A stretch of 46,763 nucleotides of DNA from CG1-02-35-72 sp964564475 (GCA_964564475.1 CAZMBM010000004.1:1-46763); one strand, 5' to 3'; counted from the stretch's first letter, positions 24,716-33,970 are shown. Notes: generated by a model not told the origin, from the sequence alone. Made by a program: numbers and translations.

Positions 24716-25990
24716 ATGGAGATTACTGCAAATAATCCTTTTAGAAAATCTTGGTTAGATGTGTCTTCTAATTCCGATTTTCCCATACAAAATATACCTT
24801 TCGGCGTTTTTTTAACCAAAGACAATGTTATGACCATAGGCACAAGAATTGGCGATTACGCCATAGATTTAAGCGCCTTGCACCAATTGGGCTATTTTAA
24901 AGGCATCGAGCTTACCGATGATGTCTTTTTACAAGACAGGTTAAACGATTTTATAGCTCATGGTAAAGGCATTTGGCGACAAGTGAGAAATAGGATTGCA
25001 GATATTTTTGACGCTAATAACACAAAACTTCAAAATAAAAAGAAACAAAAAAAACGCATTATTTATAATGTAGAAGATGTAGAGATGCACCTCCCCGTAA
25101 ATGTGGGTGATTATACCGACTTTTATTCGAGTAAAGAACATGCTACCAATGTTGGCAGTATGTTTAGAGACCCTAACAATGCCTTGTTACCCAATTGGCT
25201 ACACATTCCTGTTGGGTATCATGGCAGGAGTTCCTCTATTGTGCCAACAGGTAAGAATATTCATAGACCTTATGGACAATCTAAACCTGCCGATGCCGAT
25301 AAGCCCGTATTTGGTCCTTCAAAATTGGTTGATTTTGAATTAGAAATGGCTTTTATTACAACAGATGTTAATAAATTGGGCGAACGTATAAGTATAGACG
25401 AAGCCGAAGATTATATTTTTGGCTTAGTACTGTTTAATGATTGGAGTGCCCGCGACATTCAGGCATGGGAATATGTGCCTTTAGGTCCTTTTTTAGGAAA
25501 GAGCTTTGCTTCTACCATTTCGCCTTGGATTGTAACGCTTGATGCTTTAGAACCTTTTAGAGTTGCAGGACCTAAGCAAAATCCCAAACCTTTTCCCTAC
25601 CTCCAACAGTCGGGTAAAAATAGTTTTGATATTAATTTGATGGCCTATATAAAACCTGAAAACGGCAGTGAAAATTTGGTGACCCGCTCTAATTTTAAAT
25701 ATTTGTATTGGAGTATGGCACAACAATTGACACATCACACCGTAAATGGCTGTAATGTCCGCACCGGCGATATGATGGGCAGTGGTACCATATCGGGCTC
25801 TACAAAAGACAGTTATGGTTCTATGTTAGAATTGACCTGGCGTGGTAAAAATCCTATCACATTAAATGACGGCTCGCAACGCAAATTTATTAACGATAAT
25901 GACACCGTCATTATGCGTGGTTATTGCGAAAACGACAAAGTTAAAATAGGTTTTGGCATCTGTGCCGGAAAACTCTTACCGGCCACTTAA
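24716..25990 (+). CDS. fahA: Fumarylacetoacetase
   Basis: A 424-residue enzyme that hydrolyses fumarylacetoacetate to fumarate and acetoacetate, the last step of tyrosine degradation. The N-terminal SH3-like domain (to about 120) begins NPFRKSWLDVSSNSDFPIQN. The catalytic domain carries DYTDFYSSKEHATNVG, IPVGYHGRSSSIV, DFELEMAFI (metal acids), FNDWSARDIQAWEYVPLGPFLGKSF and GTISG. All blocks match FAH. Other tyrosine-catabolism genes (hpd, hmgA) are not in the window. The stop codon interlocks with that of ytxJ (TTAA at 25987-25990). Confidence 0.96.
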   Translation: MEITANNPFRKSWLDVSSNSDFPIQNIPFGVFLTKDNVMTIGTRIGDYAIDLSALHQLGYFKGIELTDDVFLQDRLNDFIAHGKGIWRQVRNRIADIFDANNTKLQNKKKQKKRIIYNVEDVEMHLPVNVGDYTDFYSSKEHATNVGSMFRDPNNALLPNWLHIPVGYHGRSSSIVPTGKNIHRPYGQSKPADADKPVFGPSKLVDFELEMAFITTDVNKLGERISIDEAEDYIFGLVLFNDWSARDIQAWEYVPLGPFLGKSFASTISPWIVTLDALEPFRVAGPKQNPKPFPYLQQSGKNSFDINLMAYIKPENGSENLVTRSNFKYLYWSMAQQLTHHTVNGCNVRTGDMMGSGTISGSTKDSYGSMLELTWRGKNPITLNDGSQRKFINDNDTVIMRGYCENDKVKIGFGICAGKLLPAT

Positions 25991-26370
25991 ACCTTTATTT
26001 CTAATATATCGTAATGAGAACCGGAAGTCAGGACTTTACCCGATTTTAACACAATAATTTGGGGCGACTGGTGTACAACACCTAAGGTCTGCGCCACAGC
26101 ATTAGAAAGGGCTCTGTATTTGATTAAATCCAAAAAATAAAAATTAACATTGGGTGTTTCGGCCCATTGTTTCTCAAAAGATTTTAAAACCATGCGACTA
26201 ATACCGCAACGCGTACTGTGTTTAAAAATAATACTCGTCTTTTCTTTAGATGCTTTTTTAATATCTTCCAGTTGTGATTCGGTCTTCAAAGGAATCCAAT
26301 TGATTAAAGATTCAACAGGAGTACCACCCGATTTTAAATTGTTGCCAAATAGACCTTTTAATAATTTCAT
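25987..26370 (-). CDS. ytxJ: Bacillithiol system redox-active protein YtxJ
   Basis: A 127-residue thioredoxin-fold protein with a single active-site cysteine, C55 in KHSTRCGISRM, the monothiol pattern of YtxJ. The later FYFLDLIKYRALSNAVAQ and HQSPQIIVLKSGKV (cis-Pro loop SPQ) agree with the fold. YtxJ proteins are thought to act as bacilliredoxin-like thiol exchangers in organisms that make bacillithiol, including many flavobacteria. That would mean the host uses bacillithiol rather than glutathione, though no bsh genes are in this window. It is divergent from the hybrid regulator; a minus-strand -7 box TACATTTG lies at 26390-26397. Confidence 0.88.
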   Translation of the reverse strand: MKLLKGLFGNNLKSGGTPVESLINWIPLKTESQLEDIKKASKEKTSIIFKHSTRCGISRMVLKSFEKQWAETPNVNFYFLDLIKYRALSNAVAQTLGVVHQSPQIIVLKSGKVLTSGSHYDILEIKV

Positions 26371-26389
26371 TTAAATTTTATTAAAAGTG

Positions 26390-26397
26390 CAAATGTA
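26390..26397 (-). promoter_or_regulatory. -7 promoter box of ytxJ
   Basis: Minus-strand TACATTTG, a perfect match, 19 nt upstream of the ATG at 26370. Confidence 0.5.
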
Positions 26398-26444
26398 TTT
26401 AAATTTATAATTTTTTGACACTTTTAAACTTTTAAAGTGAAAAA

Positions 26445-26475
26445 TTGCCACCAAAACTATATATATTTATATTTG
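26445..26475 (+). promoter_or_regulatory. Promoter of the hybrid two-component regulator
   Basis: TTG at 26445-26447, a 20-nt spacer, then TATATTTG at 26468-26475. Both boxes match the Bacteroidota consensus, 30 nt before ATG 26506. Confidence 0.7.
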
Positions 26476-26505
26476 TGCAAATTAGTGTCTTACTAACAAC
26501 TGTTT

Positions 26506-29292
26506 ATGTATAAGAAATACTCTTCTCTTATCCTGCTTTTACTATTTGGATGGTTGCAAAGCATCCAATCTCAAGAATTGTTGCCTGACAGTTTATCCGA
26601 TAGCCAAAAAGCTGTATTTTTAAACACACTGGCCTCAAAACAAACCCAGTTGGATTCGGCACTCTTTTATACTGAAGAAGCCATTAAATACGCCAAACAA
26701 TGTACCTGCGACTCTATTTTGCAGTCAACTATGTTTAAAATATCATTATATCCTGCTATTTATGGAAAATACAGCCTTTCTCTTAAAGAATCTTCTCATC
26801 TTGACAGCCTGTTAAAAGTTAAGCCCAACTCCTATTTTTCATTTAGAATGCAATCCTTATTGGCTTATAACTACAGAATGCAAGATCAATTAAATATAGC
26901 TTTAGATTATTATAAAAAAGCTCTAGATGAATCTGTACAAACTAAAGATTCTCTTTTAATTGCCGATGCTTATAACAACCTTGGCGATGCTTTTAATTCT
27001 ATTGAGTTAAAAGATAAAGCCCGAAAATATTTTTTAAAGGCTTTAGAAATATTCAATAAAAAACAAGGCACTGTAAACAGTAAATATATCATTTACAACA
27101 ACCTGTCACGAACGGCAAAGAGTTTAAAAGAGGCCTTATTTTATTCAGACAAAGCCTATACCTTAATTTCTGACAGTAATAACCCACAAAACTTATCTCT
27201 TTTTTATTTAACCAGAGCCGATGCCTTAAGACTACAAGAAGCCTATAATTTAAGTGCCGAAGCTTATAAAAAATCTTACGAAATAGCCCGAAAAATAAAT
27301 TATGATTTAGTCAAAAATATAGCACTTATATACTTAGGGGAAGTTAATTTAAAACGAGGCCTTACTAAAAAAGCCATTAAAAATTTAGAAGAGGCCTCGA
27401 AAATGTCACAACCCAATCTAGAGAATTATAAAGTTTTACTTCAAAACTTATCACAAGCCTATGCTTTAAATCACGATTACAAAAAGGCTTTTGCTTTTTC
27501 TAAAAAGATGACAACAATCAACGATTCTATCTTTAAGTTAAAATCGTCAAAAGATTTTGCCGCCTTTGATGTTAAGTATAATACAGAACTGAAAGACAAA
27601 GAGATAGCCGAACAACAACTGCAATTAGCCAAACAAAAAATAACTAAAAACATCTACATTTCTGTCAGTATTTTATTATTTGTATTCGCTGTAGTACTTT
27701 TTCAATCGCGTATAAATAAGCAAAAGAGGAAAAAGCTTTTAACAGAAGTAGCCCTTCAAAAAGAACAAGAATTAAATGAAATGCGCACCAAACTTTTAGG
27801 AAATATAGCCCACGAAATACGGACGCCGCTTACTTTAATATCGGGTAATTTGGATTTGGCTTTAGAAAATATTGGCAATAAAGAAAAAATACTCAAAAAT
27901 ATTAAAGTCGCCCTATCTAACAGCAAAAAAGTTGTAGAAGACGCCAATGAAATCTTAGAATTACTCAAGTTCGAAAAAAATAAAACAACTATAAAACGCA
28001 CTCCTGTAAACTTAAACGCTACCGTAAAGCGTATATATTTGTCGTTTAAATCTTTGGCCCATTTAAAACAGATAAGGCTTGATTATCAGTCGACTATTGA
28101 TACCGATTTTATGGCAGATATTGATGTTGAAAAACTTGAAAAAATACTCAATAATCTAATTTCTAATGCCATAAAATACTCAAACAGCCGATCAAAAATA
28201 ATTTTAGAAGCTAAAATAACAAACGATAAACTCTGTATTAATGTCACCGATTTTGGTCAAGGTATTCACTACGACGAAACCGAAAAGATTTTTCAGCGTT
28301 TTTATCAGGCTTCGAACAGCAAAGCCGTTGGGGGCATTGGTATTGGTTTATCATTAGCTAGCGAATTTGCCAAACTCTTAGACGGTAGTTTAAGTGTAAA
28401 AAGCAAATTAGATGAGGGGAGCACTTTTACACTTGTTTTACCTGTAAACAAATCGAAAACGGAGGCTTTAAAAACCCCAAGAAATCAGGAGCTTACAACA
28501 ATAAAAAATACTGGGTTAAAAGAAGTAAGTAATAAAACTGATAAACCCAAAATACTTATTGTGGAAGACAACCCCGAGATGAACAATTTTCTCAAAGAAA
28601 TCTTATCGGATAAATATACCTGCACCAGTGTTTTTAATGGCTTAGAAGCGCTTAAAATACTAGAAAAACACCCGTTTGATTTAATTACATCAGACATAAT
28701 GATGCCACTGTTAGATGGTTTTGAACTGCGAAAAAAAATTAATGACAAGCTGCTTTTAAAAGACATTCCTTTTATATTAATATCGGCTAAAACACTCACC
28801 GAATATAAGATTAAAGGTTTTAAACTAGGCATTGATGACTACATAATTAAACCTTTTAATAAGAATGAGTTGCTAGCACGTATTGCTAATTTATTAAACA
28901 ATAAAAAAGCCCGTCTAAAATGGCAAATAGATAATAAAAACCTTATTGAAAATACTGAAAGTTCTGATAAAAAATTACTTTATAAAATAGAAAATATCGT
29001 TTTGGAAAACCTAAGCGACGATTCGTTTAAAATAAATAAGCTTGCAACAGAAATAGGGTACAGTCAGCGGCAATTGTCCCGAATTTTAAAACAATATACG
29101 GGTTTGTCTCCTGTCAGATTTATTTTAGAAATACGCTTGCAAAAAGCCTATCAATTACTAAAGAATAAAACCTACTTTAGCTTGTCTGAAGTACGCTATG
29201 ACGTAGGTATTAATTCAACTTCGTATTTTAACAGTAAATTCAAAGAACGGTTTGGTATTATGCCATCAGAACTTATAAAAACCAAAGTCTAA
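26506..29292 (+). CDS. Hybrid two-component system protein: TPR sensor, histidine kinase, receiver, AraC-type HTH
   Basis: A 928-residue one-protein signalling system. A signal peptide (1-22) leads to a periplasmic domain of TPR-like helical repeats (about 30-340), followed by a coiled coil and one transmembrane helix at about 383-402. The kinase has phospho-acceptor H436 in NIAHEIRTPLTLISG, N-box N554 in NLISNAIKYS, and G boxes DFGQGI and GIGIGLSLA. The receiver begins KILIVEDNPEM (D688) with phospho-acceptor D730 in TSDIMMP. The C-terminus (about 825-928) is an AraC-type HTH pair ending TSYFNSKFKERFGIMPSEL. It resembles HTCS regulators of glycan use but has TPRs instead of the usual Reg_prop propellers, so the stimulus is probably different. 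No polysaccharide-utilisation genes are adjacent. Confidence 0.93.
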   Translation: MYKKYSSLILLLLFGWLQSIQSQELLPDSLSDSQKAVFLNTLASKQTQLDSALFYTEEAIKYAKQCTCDSILQSTMFKISLYPAIYGKYSLSLKESSHLDSLLKVKPNSYFSFRMQSLLAYNYRMQDQLNIALDYYKKALDESVQTKDSLLIADAYNNLGDAFNSIELKDKARKYFLKALEIFNKKQGTVNSKYIIYNNLSRTAKSLKEALFYSDKAYTLISDSNNPQNLSLFYLTRADALRLQEAYNLSAEAYKKSYEIARKINYDLVKNIALIYLGEVNLKRGLTKKAIKNLEEASKMSQPNLENYKVLLQNLSQAYALNHDYKKAFAFSKKMTTINDSIFKLKSSKDFAAFDVKYNTELKDKEIAEQQLQLAKQKITKNIYISVSILLFVFAVVLFQSRINKQKRKKLLTEVALQKEQELNEMRTKLLGNIAHEIRTPLTLISGNLDLALENIGNKEKILKNIKVALSNSKKVVEDANEILELLKFEKNKTTIKRTPVNLNATVKRIYLSFKSLAHLKQIRLDYQSTIDTDFMADIDVEKLEKILNNLISNAIKYSNSRSKIILEAKITNDKLCINVTDFGQGIHYDETEKIFQRFYQASNSKAVGGIGIGLSLASEFAKLLDGSLSVKSKLDEGSTFTLVLPVNKSKTEALKTPRNQELTTIKNTGLKEVSNKTDKPKILIVEDNPEMNNFLKEILSDKYTCTSVFNGLEALKILEKHPFDLITSDIMMPLLDGFELRKKINDKLLLKDIPFILISAKTLTEYKIKGFKLGIDDYIIKPFNKNELLARIANLLNNKKARLKWQIDNKNLIENTESSDKKLLYKIENIVLENLSDDSFKINKLATEIGYSQRQLSRILKQYTGLSPVRFILEIRLQKAYQLLKNKTYFSLSEVRYDVGINSTSYFNSKFKERFGIMPSELIKTKV

Positions 29293-29300
29293 AGAAAAAA

Positions 29301-29326
29301 TCCGCCCGATGTGTACATCGGGCGGA
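29301..29326 (-). terminator. Rho-independent terminator of the LRR gene
   Basis: Perfect 12-bp stem: 29301-29312 pairs with 29315-29326, GC-rich (core CCGCCCGATGT). On the minus strand it is followed by T6, whereas the plus-strand side has only A4 and then C, so it serves the minus-strand LRR gene whose stop is at 29407. It also lies just past the regulator stop. Confidence 0.85.
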
Positions 29327-29406
29327 AAACCTCTCTCAATTATCAAGTTTTAATAAAATCATCGGTGATCTGAAGTCTTAAACCTGATATAATTAATAAC
29401 CCCCCA

Positions 29407-31122
29407 TTAATATTTCACTATTTTTTTTGTCAATGTACCTTTATTTGTTTTTATTCTCAAAAAGTAAATGCCTTTATATAAATTACTTACATCCAGTAAA
29501 TTATCTATATTTCTAAAATACTTTACGCGCTGTCCTGTTATACTGTAAACGGCTATACTCTCAACTGTGTACTCTGTTGGAGCTTGTACAGTAAGATAGG
29601 TTTGTGTTGGATTGGGATAAACGGCTATCTTAGAATTTAATACAGCATCTTCAACACCTAATGTAGCACTGGTAGAAAAAGAAATACCGGCATCTACATT
29701 TGTCCAATTCGCTGTAGCATAGGCTACATCGTCAACAACTATATCTGTGAGGCCGCTATTACCGCTGGCATCAAAATTAGCTGAAGCTATGTTCTGATTG
29801 TTGCCATTCTGAACATTTAAATAGGTTAAATTGTTGTTGTTTACTTTTATTGTAGTTAGTTTTGAGTAATTTCTTAAATCTAAACCGGTTAGTGCGTTAC
29901 TACTTAAATCTAAAGACACTAAAGTACTGTTAACCAAATTGGTTCTACTCGATTTTGATTTTTTGTTATTTATTACATTCGCACCATTTGGCAAAACTAT
30001 ATCGATAAGTAAACCATTTCCCGAGACAATTAAAGTTATTAAATTTAAATTAGAGGTTAAATCTAAATTGGATAAGTTATTTCCTAGACTGGTTAGTGTT
30101 TGCAGGCTTGTAAAAGCTTCAATACCGGTTAAATCAGAAATATTCTGATTACTTACATCAAGAGCTGTTACAGAACTTATATTAGAAGTCGGTACTTTAT
30201 CATCGGGTGCGCCGGAATCATAGCCTCCACTTATCAAAACACCCTCAAAATTATCATCGGGAACATAAGTATCACAAGTAGTAGTATAATTTATGTAATT
30301 GTCTTTATACCATGGCCCTGAAGTAGATGTTTTGCTATTTGCAAATGTTACGTCATCAACACAAATATTGTTTAATGAAGGTGTTGGACTGCTTGTATTC
30401 ATATTAGTGACGTATAAATTAACAATAGCATTTGTATTGCCATTTTTTAAATTTAAAACCTTTAAATTTTGATTATAATCAACTTCTACATGCGTTAAAT
30501 TAGGATTATGAGACAAATCTAAGGCTTGAATTGCACTCACCCTTATAACTAAAGTTTTTAAATTGGTGTTTTTACTCAAATCCAGACTTGTTAAATTACC
30601 TTGAACACTATTTAAGTCAAGCGATTCTAAGGCAGGACAACGTCTTAAGTCTAATTTAGAATCTAAAAAAGTTTCGCCGGCATTTAAACTCACTAAATTG
30701 GGTTGGTAACCTAATGTCAGCGTTTGCAAAGAAAAACATTCTCTGACTTTAATATCTATCAAGTTTTTATTTTTACTCAAGTCTAATGAGCTTAAATTTG
30801 TCATGGCACCTACCCATAATGTGTCTATTTTAGTGTTGTTACTTAAATCTAAAACAGCGGCATCGTTAAAATCAGCATTTAAAAATGTAATATTTGTAAA
30901 CGCTTCTAAACCTGTAAAATCAGTTATAGATTTTAAATTTAAATCTAATTTTCCTGTAAAAGCATTGGCTTCAGATACTTGAATTTCGCCATCAGAGTTG
31001 GTGTCAATAACCGGAACATGAGCCAGTAAGGCATTTTTGAAATTTGTGTCGGGAATGCTTACGACTTGTGCCTGCAATTGTAGTGTAAAAACAGCTACAA
31101 TTAATAATGTAATTTTTTTCAT
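29407..31122 (-). CDS. Leucine-rich-repeat protein with T9SS type A sorting domain
   Basis: A 571-residue secreted protein. The signal peptide is 1-19 (LQLQAQ). Two similar halves each begin with an IPDTNF/VPDDNF cap followed by LRRs of the LxxLDLSxNxxL type (about 55-250 and 320-460). The first cap contains a complete EF-hand-like loop D40-x-N-x-D-G-x-I-x-x-x-E51, suggesting calcium binding. The last 80 residues, with AVYPNPTQTYLTV, SITGQRV and GIYFLRIKTNKG...KKIVKY, form the T9SS C-terminal sorting domain. It should therefore be exported to the surface or medium, for adhesion or protein binding. It is convergent with the hybrid regulator and has its own -7 box at 31150-31157. Confidence 0.93.
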   Translation of the reverse strand: MKKITLLIVAVFTLQLQAQVVSIPDTNFKNALLAHVPVIDTNSDGEIQVSEANAFTGKLDLNLKSITDFTGLEAFTNITFLNADFNDAAVLDLSNNTKIDTLWVGAMTNLSSLDLSKNKNLIDIKVRECFSLQTLTLGYQPNLVSLNAGETFLDSKLDLRRCPALESLDLNSVQGNLTSLDLSKNTNLKTLVIRVSAIQALDLSHNPNLTHVEVDYNQNLKVLNLKNGNTNAIVNLYVTNMNTSSPTPSLNNICVDDVTFANSKTSTSGPWYKDNYINYTTTCDTYVPDDNFEGVLISGGYDSGAPDDKVPTSNISSVTALDVSNQNISDLTGIEAFTSLQTLTSLGNNLSNLDLTSNLNLITLIVSGNGLLIDIVLPNGANVINNKKSKSSRTNLVNSTLVSLDLSSNALTGLDLRNYSKLTTIKVNNNNLTYLNVQNGNNQNIASANFDASGNSGLTDIVVDDVAYATANWTNVDAGISFSTSATLGVEDAVLNSKIAVYPNPTQTYLTVQAPTEYTVESIAVYSITGQRVKYFRNIDNLLDVSNLYKGIYFLRIKTNKGTLTKKIVKY

Positions 31123-31149
31123 AATGAGAGATGTTTAGATTAATTACAA

Positions 31150-31157
31150 CAAATCTA
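31150..31157 (-). promoter_or_regulatory. -7 promoter box of the LRR gene
   Basis: Minus-strand TAGATTTG, a perfect TAnnTTTG match, 27 nt upstream of the ATG at 31122. Confidence 0.5.
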
Positions 31158-31313
31158 TTGTCATTTACTGTTTTAATAGTCCGCTATTAAGACAATAAGG
31201 TGCTTAATTAGGACATGCTATTTAATTCTTGTCAATATTACAGAAGCACCAAGCGCAAATTGACACTTTGTCTTTAAATATCAGTTATTTACAGACATTT
31301 TGTCTATTTTGTC
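31158..31313. promoter_or_regulatory. TTGTC repeat cluster between the LRR gene and clpB
   Basis: TTGTC occurs at 31158, 31229, 31268, 31300 and 31309, and its complement GACAA at 31191. Superimposed inverted repeats are TTAATAG-TCCG-CTATTAA at 31173-31190 and AGACA-TTT-TGTCT at 31293-31305. The last three TTGTC copies share the context YAYTTTGTCTWT. They lie 54-99 nt before the clpB start. CIRCE, CtsR and HspR sites are not recognisable here. Confidence 0.4.
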
Positions 31314-31366
31314 TTTTAGGAACAATTGGCATTTTATTTGACCGTAAAACAGAAAAATATAGAACT

Positions 31367-33955
31367 ATGAATTTTAATAATTATACCATAAAATCACAAG
31401 AAGCCGTGCAACGCGCCCAGCAAATTGCACAAGGCTTAGAAAATCAACAAATAGAAAATGCCCATATTTTACAGGCTATTTTAGAAGTTGACGAAAATGT
31501 AATACCATTCATTCTAAACAAATTAGGTGTAAATACAGACATTTTTAAACAGACACTGCAACGTATTTTAGAAAGTTTCCCAAAAGTATCGGGAGGCGAT
31601 TTGATGCTGTCGAAGACAGCGGGCAGTACTCTTTTAGAAGCCGCTAATATTGCCAAAAAAATGAAAGATGAATACGTAGCTATTGAACATCTTTTACTGG
31701 CTATTTTAAAATCTAAAGGCGAAGCCACGCAACTCTTAAAAGATAACGGTATAAATGAAGCCGATTTAAAAAAAGCCATTGATGAGTTGCGCAAAGGTAG
31801 TAAGGTCGCTTCACAAAGTGCCGAAGAAACCTATAACGCCATTAATAAATATGCCAAAAATCTCAATCAATTGGCTAACGACGGTAAATTAGACCCTGTC
31901 ATTGGTCGCGATGAAGAAATAAGACGCATACTCCAAATTTTATCAAGACGTACCAAAAACAACCCTATGCTTGTGGGCGAACCCGGTACAGGTAAAACGG
32001 CCATAGCCGAAGGCTTGGCTCACCGCATTGTAAAAGGCGATGTCCCCGAAAATTTACAAGACAAGATAATCTTTTCACTCGATATGGGCGCTCTAATTGC
32101 AGGTGCTAAATATAAAGGTGAGTTTGAAGAACGCTTAAAGTCGGTTGTAAAAGAGGTTATTAATGCCGAGGGGCAAATTGTATTATTTATAGATGAAATC
32201 CATACTTTAGTCGGAGCCGGTGGTGGCGAAGGTGCTATGGATGCCGCCAATATTCTAAAACCGGCCTTGGCCAGAGGCGAATTACGCGCTATTGGAGCCA
32301 CTACATTGGACGAGTATCAAAAATATTTCGAAAAAGACAAGGCTTTGGAACGCCGTTTCCAAAAAGTAATGGTTGACGAGCCCGATACAGAAAGTGCCAT
32401 TTCCATATTAAGAGGTATTAAAGAAAAATACGAAACACATCATAAAGTACACATTAAAGATGATGCTATTATTGCTTCTGTAAAATTATCGCAACGTTAT
32501 ATAACCGATAGGTTTTTACCCGATAAAGCCATCGATTTGATGGACGAGGCGGCGGCCAAATTGCGCATGGAAATCAATTCTAAACCCGAAGAATTAGACG
32601 TTTTAGATAGAAAAATAATGCAATTAGAAATTGAAATAGAAGCCATTAAACGCGAAAAAGATAAAATTAAGGTCAATACTATTCAAAAAGAGTTGGCCAA
32701 TCTTAAAGAAGAGCGCGACAGTGTATATACCAAGTGGAAAAATGAAAAAGACTTGATAGATAAAATACAAGCGGCCAAAGAAAATATAGAGAATTACAAG
32801 TTGGAAGCCGAACGTGCCGAACGCGAAGGTAATTATGGTTTGGTGGCCGAAATCCGTTACGGAAAAATAGAAAAGGAAACGGCTGTTTTAAATGCCTTAC
32901 AAAAAGAATTGACCCAAAATCAAGGCAATGCCCTAATAAAAGAGGATGTAAGTAGCGAAGATATTGCCGAAGTAGTAGCCAAATGGACGGGTATTCCTGT
33001 TCAAAAAATGTTACAAAGCGATCAAGAAAAATTATTGCATCTCGAAGAAGAACTCCACAAACGTGTTGTGGGGCAAGAAGAAGCCATTCAGGCTGTAGCC
33101 GATGCCGTAAGACGCTCAAGAGCCGGTTTGCAAGATGAAAAACGCCCCATTGGTAGTTTCCTTTTCCTGGGAACAACAGGTGTGGGTAAAACAGAATTGG
33201 CCAAAGCTTTGGCAGAATACCTCTTTGATGACGAAAGCGCTATGACACGTATAGATATGAGCGAATATCAAGAACGTCATGCCGTAAGCCGTTTGGTAGG
33301 GGCTCCTCCGGGCTATGTGGGTTATGACGAAGGTGGACAACTAACAGAAGCTGTAAGACGCAAACCTTATTCAGTTATTTTATTGGATGAAATTGAAAAA
33401 GCTCATCCCGATACTTTTAATATCTTATTACAAGTATTAGACGAAGGGCGTCTGACTGATAATAAAGGCCGTAATGCCGACTTTAGAAACACCATAATTA
33501 CTATGACGTCAAATATGGGCGCCCATATTATTCAAGAGAAGTTTGAAAACATGAATATGGAAAACCGCGATGCTGTTACCGAAATGACAAAAATAGAAGT
33601 TATGGGACTGCTTAAACAAAACATACGTCCTGAGTTTCTTAACCGTATAGACGAAATAATTATGTTTACACCGCTTAATAAAAAAGAGGTAACGCAAATA
33701 GTTAAGTTACAATTAATAGCACTCACCAAGCTCTTAAGCGGCAAATCTATAGATTTTACGGCTACTGATGAAGCTGTAGAAACATTGGCAGAAAAAGGCT
33801 TTGATCCGCAGTTTGGGGCACGTCCTATAAAACGTGTCATTCAAAAAGAAGTTTTAAATAAACTTTCAAAAGAGTTATTGTCCGGCTCAATAACCGCAGA
33901 GAGTCATATTCTACTCGATGCCTTCAATGGTAAGTTTGTTTTTAGAAATAAATAA
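31367..33955 (+). CDS. clpB: ATP-dependent chaperone ClpB
   Basis: An 862-residue Hsp100 disaggregase. It has an N-terminal Clp-N repeat domain (to about 145), then nucleotide-binding domain 1 with Walker A GEPGTGKT (about 205-212) and Walker B VLFIDEIHTL. A coiled-coil middle domain (about 400-525) follows, then nucleotide-binding domain 2 with GTTGVGKT (about 602-609), YQERHAVSRLVGAPPGYVGYDEGG, and the D2-small domain to the end. I place the start at ATG 31367, which begins MNFNNYTIKSQEAVQRAQ. A longer frame opening with TTG at 31229 would add 46 residues unlike any ClpB and would cover the regulatory region. It works with DnaK to rescue aggregated proteins and is expected to be heat-inducible. 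Confidence 0.97.
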   Translation: MNFNNYTIKSQEAVQRAQQIAQGLENQQIENAHILQAILEVDENVIPFILNKLGVNTDIFKQTLQRILESFPKVSGGDLMLSKTAGSTLLEAANIAKKMKDEYVAIEHLLLAILKSKGEATQLLKDNGINEADLKKAIDELRKGSKVASQSAEETYNAINKYAKNLNQLANDGKLDPVIGRDEEIRRILQILSRRTKNNPMLVGEPGTGKTAIAEGLAHRIVKGDVPENLQDKIIFSLDMGALIAGAKYKGEFEERLKSVVKEVINAEGQIVLFIDEIHTLVGAGGGEGAMDAANILKPALARGELRAIGATTLDEYQKYFEKDKALERRFQKVMVDEPDTESAISILRGIKEKYETHHKVHIKDDAIIASVKLSQRYITDRFLPDKAIDLMDEAAAKLRMEINSKPEELDVLDRKIMQLEIEIEAIKREKDKIKVNTIQKELANLKEERDSVYTKWKNEKDLIDKIQAAKENIENYKLEAERAEREGNYGLVAEIRYGKIEKETAVLNALQKELTQNQGNALIKEDVSSEDIAEVVAKWTGIPVQKMLQSDQEKLLHLEEELHKRVVGQEEAIQAVADAVRRSRAGLQDEKRPIGSFLFLGTTGVGKTELAKALAEYLFDDESAMTRIDMSEYQERHAVSRLVGAPPGYVGYDEGGQLTEAVRRKPYSVILLDEIEKAHPDTFNILLQVLDEGRLTDNKGRNADFRNTIITMTSNMGAHIIQEKFENMNMENRDAVTEMTKIEVMGLLKQNIRPEFLNRIDEIIMFTPLNKKEVTQIVKLQLIALTKLLSGKSIDFTATDEAVETLAEKGFDPQFGARPIKRVIQKEVLNKLSKELLSGSITAESHILLDAFNGKFVFRNK

Positions 33956-33970
33956 AACACCGTGATAATA

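Noticed and set aside
29301..29326. GC-rich 26-bp palindrome as a mobile-element end or CRISPR-like repeat
   Set aside because: It is a single copy with a T6 tract on one side in the right place for the LRR gene; a terminator explains it.
31229..31366. In-frame TTG-initiated extension of clpB (46 extra residues)
   Set aside because: The added sequence is unlike any ClpB N-terminus and covers the TTGTC repeat region; ATG 31367 gives the standard 862-residue protein.
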